A stretch of 64,000 nucleotides of DNA from Nocardioides flavescens (GTDB taxonomy: Bacteria > Actinomycetota > Actinomycetes > Propionibacteriales > Nocardioidaceae): NCBI RefSeq assembly GCF_009823805.1, contig NZ_WUEK01000001.1:82688-146687 (forward strand). The letters are read 5' to 3'. The position numbers and the translations under genes are program-made. Below the pieces are notes generated by a model. It was not told the DNA's origin and did not search any database. It saw only the letters and a program-made list of their open reading frames with translations. This document shows, in pieces, positions 35,207-45,254 of this stretch (positions within the stretch are counted from its first letter, which is position 1; each line of letters begins with the position of its first letter).

Positions 35207-35591
35207 GATCTTCTCTTCCTTGTGGTGGGCCCGCGCGCCGTCTGCTCGCCCTTGGCTCAGGACGTGCCGGCTCGGGGTCCGGTCGGGTTCTCAGTTGTCA
35301 CGGCCTCGTGCAGGGGTCTGCGTCGGCCGCCCTGACGCCTGCGCGCGACCCGACCCGGCGCTCCGTGGAGCCTCGGGACCGAGGGTCGACGCCCGCGGGT
35401 GCTCGGGCCTCACAAGGCGGCCCGTCGCGGTCTGCATGCGTGCGAAGTCAGCCCCGGAGGGCTGCCTTGCAAGACTAGTCGCAACCGCGACCGGGCCGCG
35501 AATCCTCCACAGGCGCCCTCGGCCTGCCGTTCGTCCACAGACGGCCCGGCTCCGCCGCCCACGAGCCTCCCACGGCCGCAGGGTGGTCGTC
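35207..35591. promoter_or_regulatory. 385-bp divergent region with rpsB promoter and leader
   Basis: No gene is seen. On the minus strand a TAGTCT -10-like box (35472-35477) is followed at 35449-35464 by a hairpin, CAGCCC-TCCG-GGGCTG, at the predicted transcript start. That leaves a leader of about 250 bases before rpsB, long enough for S2 autoregulation as known in other bacteria. That last point is inference. Confidence 0.35.
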
Positions 35592-36131
35592 ATGACCCGC
35601 ACCCGCCGCTGCGTCCTGCTCGTGGGGCTCGCCCCGCTCCTCCTGCTGCTGTGCCTGCCGGTCCGGGCCGCGGCCCTGCCCGATCCGGTGCCGGTCGGCG
35701 TCTGGCCGCTCCAGCCCGCTCCCCCACCGGTCGTCACCCACTTCGACCCACCGGCCGACCCGTACGCCGCGGGGCACCGCGGCGTCGACCTGCTCGGCCA
35801 CCCGGGCCAGGTCGTCGCGACCGCGCTCGCCGGCTCCGTCACCTACGCCGGGCTGCTGGCCGGGCGCGGGGTCGTCGTGGTCGACCACGGCACCACCCGC
35901 ACGACGTACCAGCCGGTGAGCGCGAGCGTCACCGTCGGCACCTCACTGGCGGCTGGCGACCCGATCGGCACGCTCGAGCTGCCGGGATCGCACTGCTTCC
36001 CTCGCAGCTGCCTGCACTGGGGCTGGATCGAGGGCGAGACCTACCTCGACCCGTTGCTGCTCGTCGGCGGCGGCCCGGTGCGGCTGCTGCCACTGTGGCG
36101 CCATGAGCCGTTGGCGAGGCCTACTCGATGA
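35592..36131 (+). CDS. Secreted M23-family (LytM-like) protein
   Basis: A 179-residue protein with a signal peptide (residues about 1-27, cleaved near RAAA) and one M23 domain: HRGVDLLG gives the first His and Asp ligands, and CLHWGW the last. In active LytM enzymes this last motif reads HxH. Here its first His is Cys, so zinc binding or catalysis may differ, although this variant is often seen in actinobacterial relatives. It would act on peptidoglycan outside the cell. Its end overlaps the convergent TadG-like gene by 11 bp. Confidence 0.82.
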   Translation: MTRTRRCVLLVGLAPLLLLLCLPVRAAALPDPVPVGVWPLQPAPPPVVTHFDPPADPYAAGHRGVDLLGHPGQVVATALAGSVTYAGLLAGRGVVVVDHGTTRTTYQPVSASVTVGTSLAAGDPIGTLELPGSHCFPRSCLHWGWIEGETYLDPLLLVGGGPVRLLPLWRHEPLARPTR

Positions 36132-37920
36132 GCCGTACCGGGTCGCCTGTGATGTTCGCGCTCCAGGTGGTGAAGTCCGTGACACTGGATGGGAACGTGA
36201 TCGCGACGGAGAACCAGCAACCGCCGAGAGTCGTGTCGTTGCAGTCGTAGTCATTGGGTATGGGGATGAACAGTCGTTCCACTTGCCCGTTGTGGGTGCT
36301 GGACCGGACCGTGACGGTGCAGTTCGCGGCGGGCGTCAGCGCCTCACCGTTCAACGCATGGGTGCAGTTCGGGATCGCGCTGGCGGACTTCAGGGTGTTC
36401 TTGGCATCGGTCGGCGCCACGACACGCACCGTCGCCCCCGACGTGGTGGCTCCGTCGGCAGGGTCGAAGAAGTCGAAGGCGATGTACTGTCCGCGCGTGT
36501 TCGGCAGGGCTCGGATGAGATTGAAGGTCGCGGTGCTGCCCGCCTTGTTCTGCAGGATCGGCATGTTCTCATTGCCCGCCACGGCGACGTACGACGCCTT
36601 GCTCGGGTCGCTGGGTACGGCCCGGAGCGCGAACGAGTTCAGGCCCACCCCCGACAGGGTGTTGCCCTCTGACAGGAGCGCGTTGGGATTGCCCTCGTAC
36701 ACGAGAGAGCTCTTCACCACCCCCGCAGGGTTCCGGTTGCCGACTGGCGTCCCGCCTGTCGTCGTGACGTTCGTCCGGACCTGCAGGTAGTAGTCCCCGG
36801 CTCTGCCCGGGGTGAAGGTGCACAAGGAGACCCACTGGTGGAACAGCTGCGCCTTCTGCAGGTCGTAGGAGCTGTTGTTGCCGGTGGCTCGGTCCATGTT
36901 GGTCCATTGCGAGAGTTCAGACGTCGTCGGTGGACTCGAGCTCCCGACGAACTGCTTCGTGCACCCCGAGATAGGGGTTGCGACACGGGGGTTGCGCGCC
37001 TCGTTCGCGGCTCGGAGGACAAACGTGGTCACCGGCGGGCTGCCCGACTTCCCCCCGGGGTTGTAGTCCCCTGAGCAGTAGGTCGCGCTCGTCGAGTAGC
37101 GACTCTTGCCGTCGGTGGTCACGTAGCTGTTCATCTTGTTGTACGCACCGACAGGACTGGCGCTGCAGTTGATCTCTGTCCTCATGTAGGCCGGGTCGTA
37201 GATCTGCACCGTGATGGCTGTGTTCTTTGCCTCCTCCTCGACATGGACGGCCCAGTAGTAGCCGTCGGCCCGGAACTCTGAGTTCTTCCCGCCTGCGCAC
37301 TGATACGTCGACGCACCGGCACAGGCGGAGGTCATGAATCTGTCGCCTTGCACCTTGTCGGTGTCGGCTCCCTCGACCGCAGCCCAGAAGAATGGCGTGC
37401 TCGAGCAGTTCGGGAACGGCGACGACGGCAGAGCAGACCCGGCGGGTTGGGCGGCCGGTGCAGCCTGGCTCGGTGGTTCGTTGCCGAAGGTGTTGCACGG
37501 ACTTCCCATGGGCGCAGGCGCTGTGAAGTCAGCCGTGGCCGATCGCGTGATCGTCGTGCGGTCGAGACCGATGAAGCCCCCGAAGGCGTTGTCCACCGGA
37601 GCGGACAGCGACACCCGGAGCTCGCTGGGCAGGTCGCCCGACGACACAGTCATGACGATGCCAGCACTCGTGGTGTCATAGCCGTTGCGCTTCGCGACGG
37701 CGGCAGCGGCAGCCCGGGCACCGGTGAGGTTGTTGGGCATGTAGGTGACCCCGGCGAGCGCGGCCGCATCGGCCGTCTTCTGCAGTCGCTCTGCCTCGGC
37801 GTACCAGCGGGCCGTATCGACGCCTACCGCGGCCAACCCCATCAGGACCGTAGAGGCAAGGATCGCTACCAGCAGCGCGGCGTACCCGGCCTCGTCCTGA
37901 TGGCGCCGGCACCCTGTCAC
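36121..37920 (-). CDS. TadG-like (Flp-pilus-associated) membrane-anchored protein
   Basis: The 599-residue protein begins with the TadG-type N-terminus: EAGYAALLVAILASTV is a transmembrane helix, followed by GVDTARWYAEAERLQ and ADAAALAGV. The remaining 530 residues are extracellular, with eight or so Cys and Asn/Ser/Thr-rich beta-like sequence. No von Willebrand domain is recognised. TadG/TadE proteins are anchored, pilin-like partners of tight-adherence pili, but no TadA, TadB or Flp gene is in the window. GTG overlaps the stop of the upstream tadE-like gene by 4 bp. Confidence 0.72.
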   Translation of the reverse strand: MTGCRRHQDEAGYAALLVAILASTVLMGLAAVGVDTARWYAEAERLQKTADAAALAGVTYMPNNLTGARAAAAAVAKRNGYDTTSAGIVMTVSSGDLPSELRVSLSAPVDNAFGGFIGLDRTTITRSATADFTAPAPMGSPCNTFGNEPPSQAAPAAQPAGSALPSSPFPNCSSTPFFWAAVEGADTDKVQGDRFMTSACAGASTYQCAGGKNSEFRADGYYWAVHVEEEAKNTAITVQIYDPAYMRTEINCSASPVGAYNKMNSYVTTDGKSRYSTSATYCSGDYNPGGKSGSPPVTTFVLRAANEARNPRVATPISGCTKQFVGSSSPPTTSELSQWTNMDRATGNNSSYDLQKAQLFHQWVSLCTFTPGRAGDYYLQVRTNVTTTGGTPVGNRNPAGVVKSSLVYEGNPNALLSEGNTLSGVGLNSFALRAVPSDPSKASYVAVAGNENMPILQNKAGSTATFNLIRALPNTRGQYIAFDFFDPADGATTSGATVRVVAPTDAKNTLKSASAIPNCTHALNGEALTPAANCTVTVRSSTHNGQVERLFIPIPNDYDCNDTTLGGCWFSVAITFPSSVTDFTTWSANITGDPVRLIE

Positions 37921-38567
37921 TTGCGGCCCACCGCATTGGCCGCGCAGATGTTGCTGGCGAGGGGCTCGAAACCGAAGACGGCGTGGTCGTCGATGTCGAT
38001 GGAGTCACCGAACATCCCGGTCAGGAACCGGTGGCGTGCCTTCATGTACACCCCGACCATGTCCGGCGACTGGTTGGCACAAGCCGCGATCGACTTCGAC
38101 ATCCACGTCCCGCTGACGTAGCGGAACTGGTCCTTGGACGCCACCCACTTGTACCGAATGCACGCGGTCCCGCAGATCCACTGCTTGGAGCCGTTGGGGC
38201 CGGGATAGCCCTCGTCGTTCGCCTTGTAGATCCACAACTCCTGGACGGAGTCCCTCGGCAGGGCACTCCCGGCCCGTTCGATGGCGTCGGCGGCATACTG
38301 CGCGAACAAGGGCGCCGCCACCGGATCGCAGCCAGCCTCACAGTCTCCGCCTTGCGCAGCACCGGCCTGCCCGGAGTTCGCGTCTGCCGAAGCCGTCCGA
38401 CCTCCGTTGCGGACAGCGGAGGTGAGCGCCACGTCATCTCTGACGAGCATCGTGAGCTCGACGATTCCGAAGACCATGATGAGCAGGATCGGGGTCACGA
38501 GAGCGGCCTCGACGGCGACGGCTCCGCGCTCGGACCGCCCGCGCAGACGGCACCGGAGCCAGTACAC
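37917..38567 (-). CDS. TadE-like pseudopilin
   Basis: A 216-residue protein with the TadE N-terminus: a short basic segment, then ERGAVAVEAALVTPILLIMVFGIVE, with the conserved Glu at the start of the single transmembrane helix as in pilins. Four or more Cys occur in the extracellular part. It is translationally coupled to the TadG-like gene. The pair probably sits together in the envelope. GTG with GGAGG upstream. Confidence 0.78.
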   Translation of the reverse strand: MYWLRCRLRGRSERGAVAVEAALVTPILLIMVFGIVELTMLVRDDVALTSAVRNGGRTASADANSGQAGAAQGGDCEAGCDPVAAPLFAQYAADAIERAGSALPRDSVQELWIYKANDEGYPGPNGSKQWICGTACIRYKWVASKDQFRYVSGTWMSKSIAACANQSPDMVGVYMKARHRFLTGMFGDSIDIDDHAVFGFEPLASNICAANAVGRK

Positions 38568-38773
38568 CTCGCCACCCTCCCCAGACCGAGTCCTGTTGGC
38601 GTCACGCTAGGCGCGCACCGCGCGCTGCGGGAGCGAACGGCGAGGAGGTGGCCGTTCGTACTAGTCCACTTCCCGTCCACAGGCGGCAGCCTCGGACGAC
38701 TTCTCCACAGAGGCACCGCCGCCCCGAGCGGAGCGGCCGCCGGCGGACGAGGCTCGTGCCCAGGAGGTCAGAC

Positions 38774-39145
38774 ATGACGACAACTGCGGCCAGCCGGCAG
38801 GCGCTGGGTGCCTACGGCGAGGACGTCGCCGCCCGGATGCTCACCCTCGAGCGCGGCATGACCCTGCTCGACCGCAACTGGCGGTGCGCCGAGGGCGAGC
38901 TCGACCTGGTGCTCACCGACGGCCCCGTGCTCGTGGCCTGCGAGGTGAAGACCCGACGTGGCACCTGGTGCGGCTCGCCCCACCAGGCCATCGACGATGC
39001 CCGGCTCGAGCGGCTGCACCGGTTGGTGTGGCGCTGGGCCGAGCACCACGACCACCGGACCGAGGAGGTGCGCGTGGACCTCGTCGCGGTGCTGCGGCCC
39101 CGGCGCGGGCCGGCCGAGGTCGAGCACGTCGAGGGGCTGGGCTGA
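38774..39145 (+). CDS. YraN/UPF0102 family nuclease-like protein
   Basis: The 123-residue protein keeps the restriction-endonuclease-like core of the YraN family: LGAYGEDVAARML, the acidic motif EGELDLVL, and the VACEVKTRR motif with catalytic-type Glu and Lys. The function in vivo is unresolved; a role in DNA processing or uptake is suggested by its constant association with comM and dprA. ATG with AGGAGG upstream. Its stop overlaps comM by one base (TGATG). Confidence 0.93.
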   Translation: MTTTAASRQALGAYGEDVAARMLTLERGMTLLDRNWRCAEGELDLVLTDGPVLVACEVKTRRGTWCGSPHQAIDDARLERLHRLVWRWAEHHDHRTEEVRVDLVAVLRPRRGPAEVEHVEGLG

Positions 39146-40731
39146 TGCCGTTCGCGACGAGCCGCACCGTCTCGCTCAGCGGCGCGACCGGCCACCTCAT
39201 CGACGTCCAGGCCGACGTCTCACCCGGTCAGGTCGCCACCGTCCTCGTCGGCCGGCCCGACACCGCCCTCAACGAGGCCCGCGACCGGTGCCGGATGGCC
39301 ATCGTCAACAGTCGCCTCGACTGGCCGACGACGCGGCGCACCACGATCCTGCTGAGCCCGGCCGACCTGCCCAAGCGCGGCACGCACTACGACCTGGCGA
39401 TCGCCGTGGCCGTCCTCGGGGCGGTCGGTGTCGTGCCCCCGACCGCACTCGACGGTGTGGTCTTCATCGGTGAGCTGACCCTGGCCGGCGGGCTCCGGTC
39501 GGTGCCCGGGGTGCTGCCGATGGTGCTGGCCGCCTCGCAGCGCGGCATCCGCCACGTGGTCGTGCCCGAGCCGCAGGCCGCCGAGGCCTCGATGGTGCCG
39601 GGTGTCGACGTGCTCGGCATGCGCTCGCTCGCGCAGGTGGTCGCCGAGCTCCGCGACGAGCCCGTGCCCGAGGCGCCGCCCGTCGCCGAGATGTCGGGCA
39701 GCCGCCTGCTGTCGTGGCGAGGGGCCGACCGGATGGACGAGGTCGACCTGTCGGACCTCGCCGGCATGGAGGATGCGAGGTACGCCGTGGAGGTCGCGGC
39801 CGCGGGCGGTCACCACCTGCTGCTCTCCGGACCCAAGGGCTCGGGCAAGACCAGCATCGCCGAGCGCATCCCCGGACTGATGCCCGATCTGACGCCCGAG
39901 GAGTCGCTCGAGCTCACGGCGGTGCACTCGCTCGCGGGGGCTCTGGAGCCGGGTGACCGGATGCTGACCAGACCGCCGTTCACGGCTCCCCACCACGACG
40001 CCAGCACCGCCAGCCTGGTCGGGGGCGGCTCGGGTGCCGTCAAGCCGGGCGAGATCAGCCGGGCCCACTGCGGCGTCCTCTTCCTCGACGAGTTCCCGCT
40101 GTTCCGCGCCGACGTCATCAACGCGCTGCGTCAGCCGCTGGAGAGCGGTGACATCAGCGTGGCCCGCCGCGACGAGTCGGTGACGCTGCCCGCCCGGGGC
40201 CTGGTCGTGCTCGCGGCCAACCCGTGCCCCTGCGGCGACTTCCACCCGGAGGCCCGGATGAGCCGCTGCACCTGTCGTGAGGTCGAACGGCGCGACTACC
40301 GCCGCAAGGTCACTGGCCCGATCACCGATCGCATCGACATCACCCGCCACCTCGCCGCGCCGACGCCATTCGCCGGTCGCGACCCGCTGAGCGCGCGGGA
40401 GTCGACGTCCGAGGTGCGCGGGCGGGTCGAGCGCGCCCGGGTCCGCCAGGCGGCGAGGTACGCCGGCGAGGGCTGGCGGCTCAACGCTCACGTGCCCGGC
40501 CCGTCGCTGTCCCAGCGGTGGCCGCTCACGCCCGAGGCGGTCAAGCTGGTGGACGAGCACCTCTGGAACGGTCGACTGACCCGCCGAGGCGTGACCCGGG
40601 TGCACCGACTCGCCTGGACGGTCGCCGACCTCGCCGGCGTCGACCGGCCAGGTGTCGAGGAGGCCGACGTCGCGCTGCGACTCAGATCGGGCACACCGCT
40701 GCTCGCAGCGACGGTCCGGAGAGCCGGATGA
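39145..40731 (+). CDS. comM: ComM/YifB-family AAA+ ATPase
   Basis: A 528-residue protein with an N-terminal Lon-like domain, a magnesium-chelatase-type AAA+ core with Walker A GPKGSGKT (229-236) and Walker B GVLFLDEFPLF, a Cys-rich zinc loop (CPCGDFHPEARMSRCTC), and a C-terminal helical domain. ComM is a hexameric branch-migration helicase that helps to integrate incoming DNA during transformation. Co-translated with yraN and dprA. Confidence 0.95.
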   Translation: MPFATSRTVSLSGATGHLIDVQADVSPGQVATVLVGRPDTALNEARDRCRMAIVNSRLDWPTTRRTTILLSPADLPKRGTHYDLAIAVAVLGAVGVVPPTALDGVVFIGELTLAGGLRSVPGVLPMVLAASQRGIRHVVVPEPQAAEASMVPGVDVLGMRSLAQVVAELRDEPVPEAPPVAEMSGSRLLSWRGADRMDEVDLSDLAGMEDARYAVEVAAAGGHHLLLSGPKGSGKTSIAERIPGLMPDLTPEESLELTAVHSLAGALEPGDRMLTRPPFTAPHHDASTASLVGGGSGAVKPGEISRAHCGVLFLDEFPLFRADVINALRQPLESGDISVARRDESVTLPARGLVVLAANPCPCGDFHPEARMSRCTCREVERRDYRRKVTGPITDRIDITRHLAAPTPFAGRDPLSARESTSEVRGRVERARVRQAARYAGEGWRLNAHVPGPSLSQRWPLTPEAVKLVDEHLWNGRLTRRGVTRVHRLAWTVADLAGVDRPGVEEADVALRLRSGTPLLAATVRRAG

Positions 40732-41900
40732 GCGGCAGTGCGGGCGGACCGGAGGTCGAGGCCGCCCTGCACCAGGTCGACCGGCTCGCCCGGCTCGCGC
40801 TCAACCGGCTCTGCGAGCCCGGCGACCTGCGGGTCGCGGCCCTGGTGGCCGAGCTCGGCGCTCCCCGGTTGCTCGACGCGCTGCTCGCCGACCGCGACGT
40901 CGCCGGGATGCTCGACGACGTCGCCGGACGCCTCGAGAGCCACGATCCCGAGCGCGACCTGGAGCGGGCCGAGCGGCGCGGCTTCCGGTGGGTCGTCCCG
41001 GGTGACCCGGAGTGGCCCACCTCGCTGGACGACCTCGAGGCGGCCGAGCCCCTCCAGCGCCTGGGTCGCGCCCCGCTGGGCGTCTGGGTCCGCGGTCCCG
41101 TGAGGCTGCGCGACCTCAGCGACCCGGTGGCCTTCGTCGGCTCGCGGTCGGCGACGACCTACGGCACCGATGTCGCGACGGACCTCGCGGCGCGGCTGGC
41201 GCACGCCGGCTGCGTGGTGGTCTCCGGGGCGGCGATCGGGATCGACGAGGCGGCCCACCGGGGCGCCCTGGCGGGCGACGGTCCGACGGTGGCGGTGCTG
41301 GCGTGCGGGGTCGACCGCGCCTACCCGGCCAAGCACGAGCGGCTGCTGGACCACCTCGGCCGCCACGGCGCGATCGTCTCCGAGGCGGCCCCGGGCTGTG
41401 CCCCGACGCGGGTGCGGTTCCTGGCCCGCAACCGCCTGATCGCGGGGCTCTCACGCGGCACGGTGGTCGTGGAGGCGGCGGCCCGCAGCGGTGCCCTCAA
41501 CTCGGCGAACTGGACCAACCGTCTGCTGCGACCGGTGATGGGCGTGCCCGGCCCGGTCACGAGCGCGACGTCGGAGGGCGTGCACGAGCTGATCCGCACC
41601 GGCGCGGCCACGCTCGTGACGCGCGCGGCGGAGGTGCTCGAGCTCGTCGGGGTCGCGGGCGAGCACCTGGTCGAGGAGCGGCGCGGCCCCGAACGCGTGC
41701 GGGACCGGCTCAACCCCAAGGAGGCGCGGGTGGTCGAGGCCGTGCCGGTGGCGAGTCCGGCCCCGTCGGACTCGATCGCTCGTACGGCGGGCCTCGGGGT
41801 CCTCGAGGTGACCGGGGTGCTGGCCACCCTGGCCCGGCGCGGCCTGGTCGAGCAGCTCCCGGTCGGCTGGCGGCTCGCCGACGGCGCGGCAGAGAGCTGA
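40728..41900 (+). CDS. dprA: DNA-processing protein DprA
   Basis: The 390-residue protein has a SAM-like helical N-terminus, the DprA Rossmann core ([52 protein letters not shown]) and a C-terminal winged helix. It protects single-stranded DNA during uptake and loads RecA. In place of the common GGARGID motif it has GAAIGID. ATG overlaps the comM stop (ATGA). Confidence 0.95.
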   Translation: MSGSAGGPEVEAALHQVDRLARLALNRLCEPGDLRVAALVAELGAPRLLDALLADRDVAGMLDDVAGRLESHDPERDLERAERRGFRWVVPGDPEWPTSLDDLEAAEPLQRLGRAPLGVWVRGPVRLRDLSDPVAFVGSRSATTYGTDVATDLAARLAHAGCVVVSGAAIGIDEAAHRGALAGDGPTVAVLACGVDRAYPAKHERLLDHLGRHGAIVSEAAPGCAPTRVRFLARNRLIAGLSRGTVVVEAAARSGALNSANWTNRLLRPVMGVPGPVTSATSEGVHELIRTGAATLVTRAAEVLELVGVAGEHLVEERRGPERVRDRLNPKEARVVEAVPVASPAPSDSIARTAGLGVLEVTGVLATLARRGLVEQLPVGWRLADGAAES

Positions 41901-41916
41901 GCACCGGTGGCGTTCC

Positions 41917-41922
41917 TACTCT
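41917..41922 (+). promoter_or_regulatory. -10 box TACTCT of a leaderless xerC promoter
   Basis: TACTCT ends 6 bases before the GTG at 41929. The 28-bp gap after dprA therefore contains an independent promoter. Confidence 0.5.
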
Positions 41923-41928
41923 GGTCGT

Positions 41929-42879
41929 GTGAGCGCGCAGACGCCGGCCGAGCCGGTCGAGGCCGGACTGCCCGAGCCCATGGCCCGGGTGCTCGGCGAC
42001 TACGAGCGCCACCTCGCCGCCGAGCGCGACCTCACCGGCCACACCGTGCGGGCCTACGTCGGTGACGTCGCGGGCCTGCTCGAGCACGCGAGCCGGCTGG
42101 GCCTCGACGGCGTCGACGAGCTCGACCTGCGCAGCCTGCGGAGCTGGTTGGCCAAGCAGCAGAGCCTCGGACTGTCGAGGACGACCCTCGCCCGCCGGGC
42201 CACGGCGGCGAGGGTGTTCACGGCCTGGCTCCACCGCACGGGGCGTGCGGCGCACGACGCTGGTGCCACGCTCGGCTCACCCAAGGCACGACGCCCGCTG
42301 CCGTCGGTCCTGCGAGCCGACGAGGCCGAGGAGCTGATCCGCGCGGCCGCCGAGCTGGCCGACGACGGCAGCCCGGTGGGAGTGCGTGACGTCGCGATGC
42401 TCGAGCTGCTCTACGCGACGGGGATCCGCGTCGGGGAGCTCGTGGGCCTGGACCTCGACGACGTGGACCGCGACCGCGACGTCGTCCGGGTGCTCGGCAA
42501 GGGTCGCAAGGAGCGGACCGTCCCGTTCGGCCGGCCGGCCGCCCGCGCGCTGGACCGCTGGCTCGCGGTCGGCCGCCCGGCCCTGCGGGCCGAGGGCGCG
42601 GGACCGGCCCTGTTCCTGGGTGCGCGGGGGCGACGCATCGACCAGCGGGCCGTCCGCGCGCTGGTGCACCGACGCATCGCCGACGTCCCCGGAGCGCCCG
42701 ACATCGGCCCGCACGGCCTGCGGCACACGGCGGCGACCCACCTGCTGGAGGGCGGCGCCGACCTGCGCTCGGTGCAGGAGCTGCTGGGCCACGCCTCGCT
42801 GGCGACGACCCAGCTCTACACGCACGTCACCACCGACCGGCTGCGCGCGGCCTACCGACAGGCGCACCCCCGGGCCTGA
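41929..42879 (+). CDS. xerC: Tyrosine recombinase XerC
   Basis: A 316-residue tyrosine recombinase with a core-binding SAM-like domain (residues about 15-105) and the catalytic set Arg167 (TGIRVGEL), Lys191, His262 and Arg265 ([12 protein letters not shown]), His288 (GHASLATT) and Tyr297. It resolves chromosome dimers at dif with XerD. The position after dprA is that of the chromosomal XerC of actinobacteria rather than of a phage integrase. GTG start is supported by the leaderless promoter. Confidence 0.93.
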   Translation: MSAQTPAEPVEAGLPEPMARVLGDYERHLAAERDLTGHTVRAYVGDVAGLLEHASRLGLDGVDELDLRSLRSWLAKQQSLGLSRTTLARRATAARVFTAWLHRTGRAAHDAGATLGSPKARRPLPSVLRADEAEELIRAAAELADDGSPVGVRDVAMLELLYATGIRVGELVGLDLDDVDRDRDVVRVLGKGRKERTVPFGRPAARALDRWLAVGRPALRAEGAGPALFLGARGRRIDQRAVRALVHRRIADVPGAPDIGPHGLRHTAATHLLEGGADLRSVQELLGHASLATTQLYTHVTTDRLRAAYRQAHPRA

Positions 42880-42894
42880 GGCCGGGCCGACGGC

Positions 42895-44745
42895 TCAGCC
42901 GAGCAGCCGCGGCTCGCAGGTGGGAGGCGGTGTGCCCTTGAGCGTGACCAGCGAGCCCCCGATCTGGGTGCCGAGGAGCCCGAGCACGGGATCGACGACG
43001 GTCCGCACGAAACTGGTCGGGTTGGTGGAGTCGAACATCGGCGCGAGGGTCGCGCGCACGACCTGGTCGAGGATCTGGCCCCGCTGGGTCGCCGAGAGGT
43101 TCACCTGCGCGCCGGTGCTGATGACGCCGAGCAGGGTGGCGTTGGACTGCACCTGCATCGACGGGGAGGTCGTCGTGACCGGGCCCAGCCCGACCCCGCC
43201 GCTCCCGGCCGGGTAGGCGTGGTCGAAGCTCTGGCTCGGGACGTCGATCCGCAACGACTGCACGCCCGACGGGCTCAGGGTCGCCGTGACCCGGACCGCG
43301 GTGTTGATCGAGATCTTGGCGTTGAGCCGGGCGACGGGCACCCCGAGCAGGTTCAGGTTGAGCAGGTCGGCGTTGACCACGAGGTTCGACAGGTAGGTGT
43401 CGAGGGTGACGGTGGCGAGGCCGTTGCTCACGTCGAGGGTGATGCCCTTGGGCGACCCGGCGCAGCGGATCGCCGTGAGCGTCGTCGTGGTGGGGGCGAC
43501 CGAGACGGTCGTGGTCACGTTGTTGGGCAGGGCGACGACGCCGCTCGTGGCCCCCATCAGTCCGGGCAGGGCCGGCACGGCGATGGTGGCGTTGACCGGG
43601 GCGAGCTGGGCGGTGGCGCTGACCCGCAGCTGCTCGGTGAGGTCGGTGCTGGTTGCGGTCGTCGACGCGTCGCCGACCGCGCCGCAGAACTGGTGCGCGC
43701 CCTGGATCAGCTTGACCTGGAAGTTGGCGTTGGCGATGCCCGGGAGGGACGCGCCGACGTTCAGGCTGGCCAGGTTGGTGCCGTTGACCACCGCCAGCGA
43801 GCCGCCGACGAGGTCGAGAAGGTCGATGCTCGACGTGGCCCCGGCGCCGCTCCCGCTCGCGATGCCGAGGATCCGGCCCAGCGCGACGGTCGCGCGGGTG
43901 GCGGTCGTGGTCTGCACGAGGGTGCCGAGCGCGCTCACCGACGAGGCGTTGGCGGGCTGCACGAGGGCGGCCAGCGTGGCGACGTAGAGGTCGTGCAGCC
44001 CCACGGTCGCGGTCGCCAGCTCCTGCACGGAGCCGAGCCGGAGTCCGGCGGCGAGCCGGGCCAGGTCGACCTGCGACGTCGCGAGCCCCTGGAAGCCCAG
44101 GGCGGACACCGCCGCCGAGTTGCTGAACACTCCGGTCTGCTGCGCGAGCATCCGCATCAGGGGGTCGATGAGCGCGGAGTTGCGGGTGTCGACAGCTGCG
44201 GCGAAGGAGCCCACCGTGTAGCAGGCCGTGGCCGCCTGTCCCGCTGCCGACCCGGACCCCGGCACACCGGCGATGGCCGAGCGGCACGCGGCGCCCTCGC
44301 CCGGCCGGAGCGAGAAGTCCACGCTGGTGCTGACGACGACGAGCACCGCGTTGCGCTGGGCGGCCGTGACGGCGCGCGCGAAGTAGGCGTTGTAGGCGGT
44401 CGACTCCCCGCCGCACCCCAGCGACTGGTCGGAGAGGAACGGCGCGGTCGGGGCGACGTAGCCGACGTGGACCGAGACGCTCGGTGTGCGGCCGATCGAG
44501 CCGGTGCTGCGGGCCGCGCTCGTGGCGGCCATGGCGTCGGTGGGCACGGTGCCGGCTCCGAGGGTGCGGGCCATGTCCAGCGCCGTCGTGTCCGCGATCG
44601 CCTGCACGTCGCGACGAGCCACGCGCTGCATCCCGATGTCGACCGCGAGCGCACTCAGCGGCAGCAGCACGAAGCAGAGCACGAGGGACAGCAGCAGGGC
44701 TGCGGCCCCGCGCTCGTCCCCTCGACGCACATCTCGGTGGCTCAC
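42895..44745 (-). CDS. Second TadG-like membrane-anchored protein
   Basis: The 616-residue product has the TadG N-terminus: ERGAAALLLSLVLCFVLLPL is the membrane helix, then AVDIGMQRVARRDVQAIADTTALDMAR. The rest is an Ala/Thr/Val-rich extracellular region with several Cys pairs. Sequence and length differ from the first TadG-like protein, so it is not a recent copy. GTG overlaps the stop of the second tadE-like gene by 4 bp. It converges with xerC with only 15 bp between, where CGGCTCAGCCG may serve as a terminator. Confidence 0.7.
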   Translation of the reverse strand: MSHRDVRRGDERGAAALLLSLVLCFVLLPLSALAVDIGMQRVARRDVQAIADTTALDMARTLGAGTVPTDAMAATSAARSTGSIGRTPSVSVHVGYVAPTAPFLSDQSLGCGGESTAYNAYFARAVTAAQRNAVLVVVSTSVDFSLRPGEGAACRSAIAGVPGSGSAAGQAATACYTVGSFAAAVDTRNSALIDPLMRMLAQQTGVFSNSAAVSALGFQGLATSQVDLARLAAGLRLGSVQELATATVGLHDLYVATLAALVQPANASSVSALGTLVQTTTATRATVALGRILGIASGSGAGATSSIDLLDLVGGSLAVVNGTNLASLNVGASLPGIANANFQVKLIQGAHQFCGAVGDASTTATSTDLTEQLRVSATAQLAPVNATIAVPALPGLMGATSGVVALPNNVTTTVSVAPTTTTLTAIRCAGSPKGITLDVSNGLATVTLDTYLSNLVVNADLLNLNLLGVPVARLNAKISINTAVRVTATLSPSGVQSLRIDVPSQSFDHAYPAGSGGVGLGPVTTTSPSMQVQSNATLLGVISTGAQVNLSATQRGQILDQVVRATLAPMFDSTNPTSFVRTVVDPVLGLLGTQIGGSLVTLKGTPPPTCEPRLLG

Positions 44746-45254
44746 CGCACCACCACCGTCGAGGAGAAGCGGAGCGTCTCGGGCAGCGTGAAGCCGATGC
44801 CGGGCACGCTCGGCAGCAGGTCGTGGTCGCGGTAGGGGTAGCTCACCGTGACCGTCACGCACTGGCCGCCGCTCGGCGAGCCGGAGGCCGCTCCCGCGCA
44901 GGCGGTCGGCGGCGTGATCGCGCACGTGAGGTGGGCCGTGCCGTTGCAGGTCATGCCGTAGCCGTCGAGGGACCGGGCGACAGCGGCAGCAGCCGCGGCC
45001 TGGGCTGGGCACGTCGCGGCAGGGTACGACGCGGCGGTGGCGGCACAGCTCCCGCTGACGGTCGCGCCCACGGAGGCCCGGGCTCCCTCCGCCGCGGCCT
45101 GCGAGAGCGCCTGGCGGAAGCTGAACATGTAGGCGTAGGAGATCGTCGCGAACACGACCAGGCAGATCACGGGGACCAGCAGCGCGAACTCCACGGCCGC
45201 GGCGCCGTCCTCGCCGCGCCGACGGCGGCATGCCAGCGCGCCCCAGCTGTCCAT
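44742..45254 (-). CDS. Second TadE-like pseudopilin
   Basis: A 170-residue protein with GEDGAAAVEFALLVPVICLV as the TadE-type anchor, with the conserved Glu, a GARASVG-type region and four Cys in the extracellular part. First gene of the pair. The 155-bp gap to the DUF2469 gene holds its promoter but no clear consensus. Confidence 0.8.
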   Translation of the reverse strand: MDSWGALACRRRRGEDGAAAVEFALLVPVICLVVFATISYAYMFSFRQALSQAAAEGARASVGATVSGSCAATAASYPAATCPAQAAAAAAVARSLDGYGMTCNGTAHLTCAITPPTACAGAASGSPSGGQCVTVTVSYPYRDHDLLPSVPGIGFTLPETLRFSSTVVVR

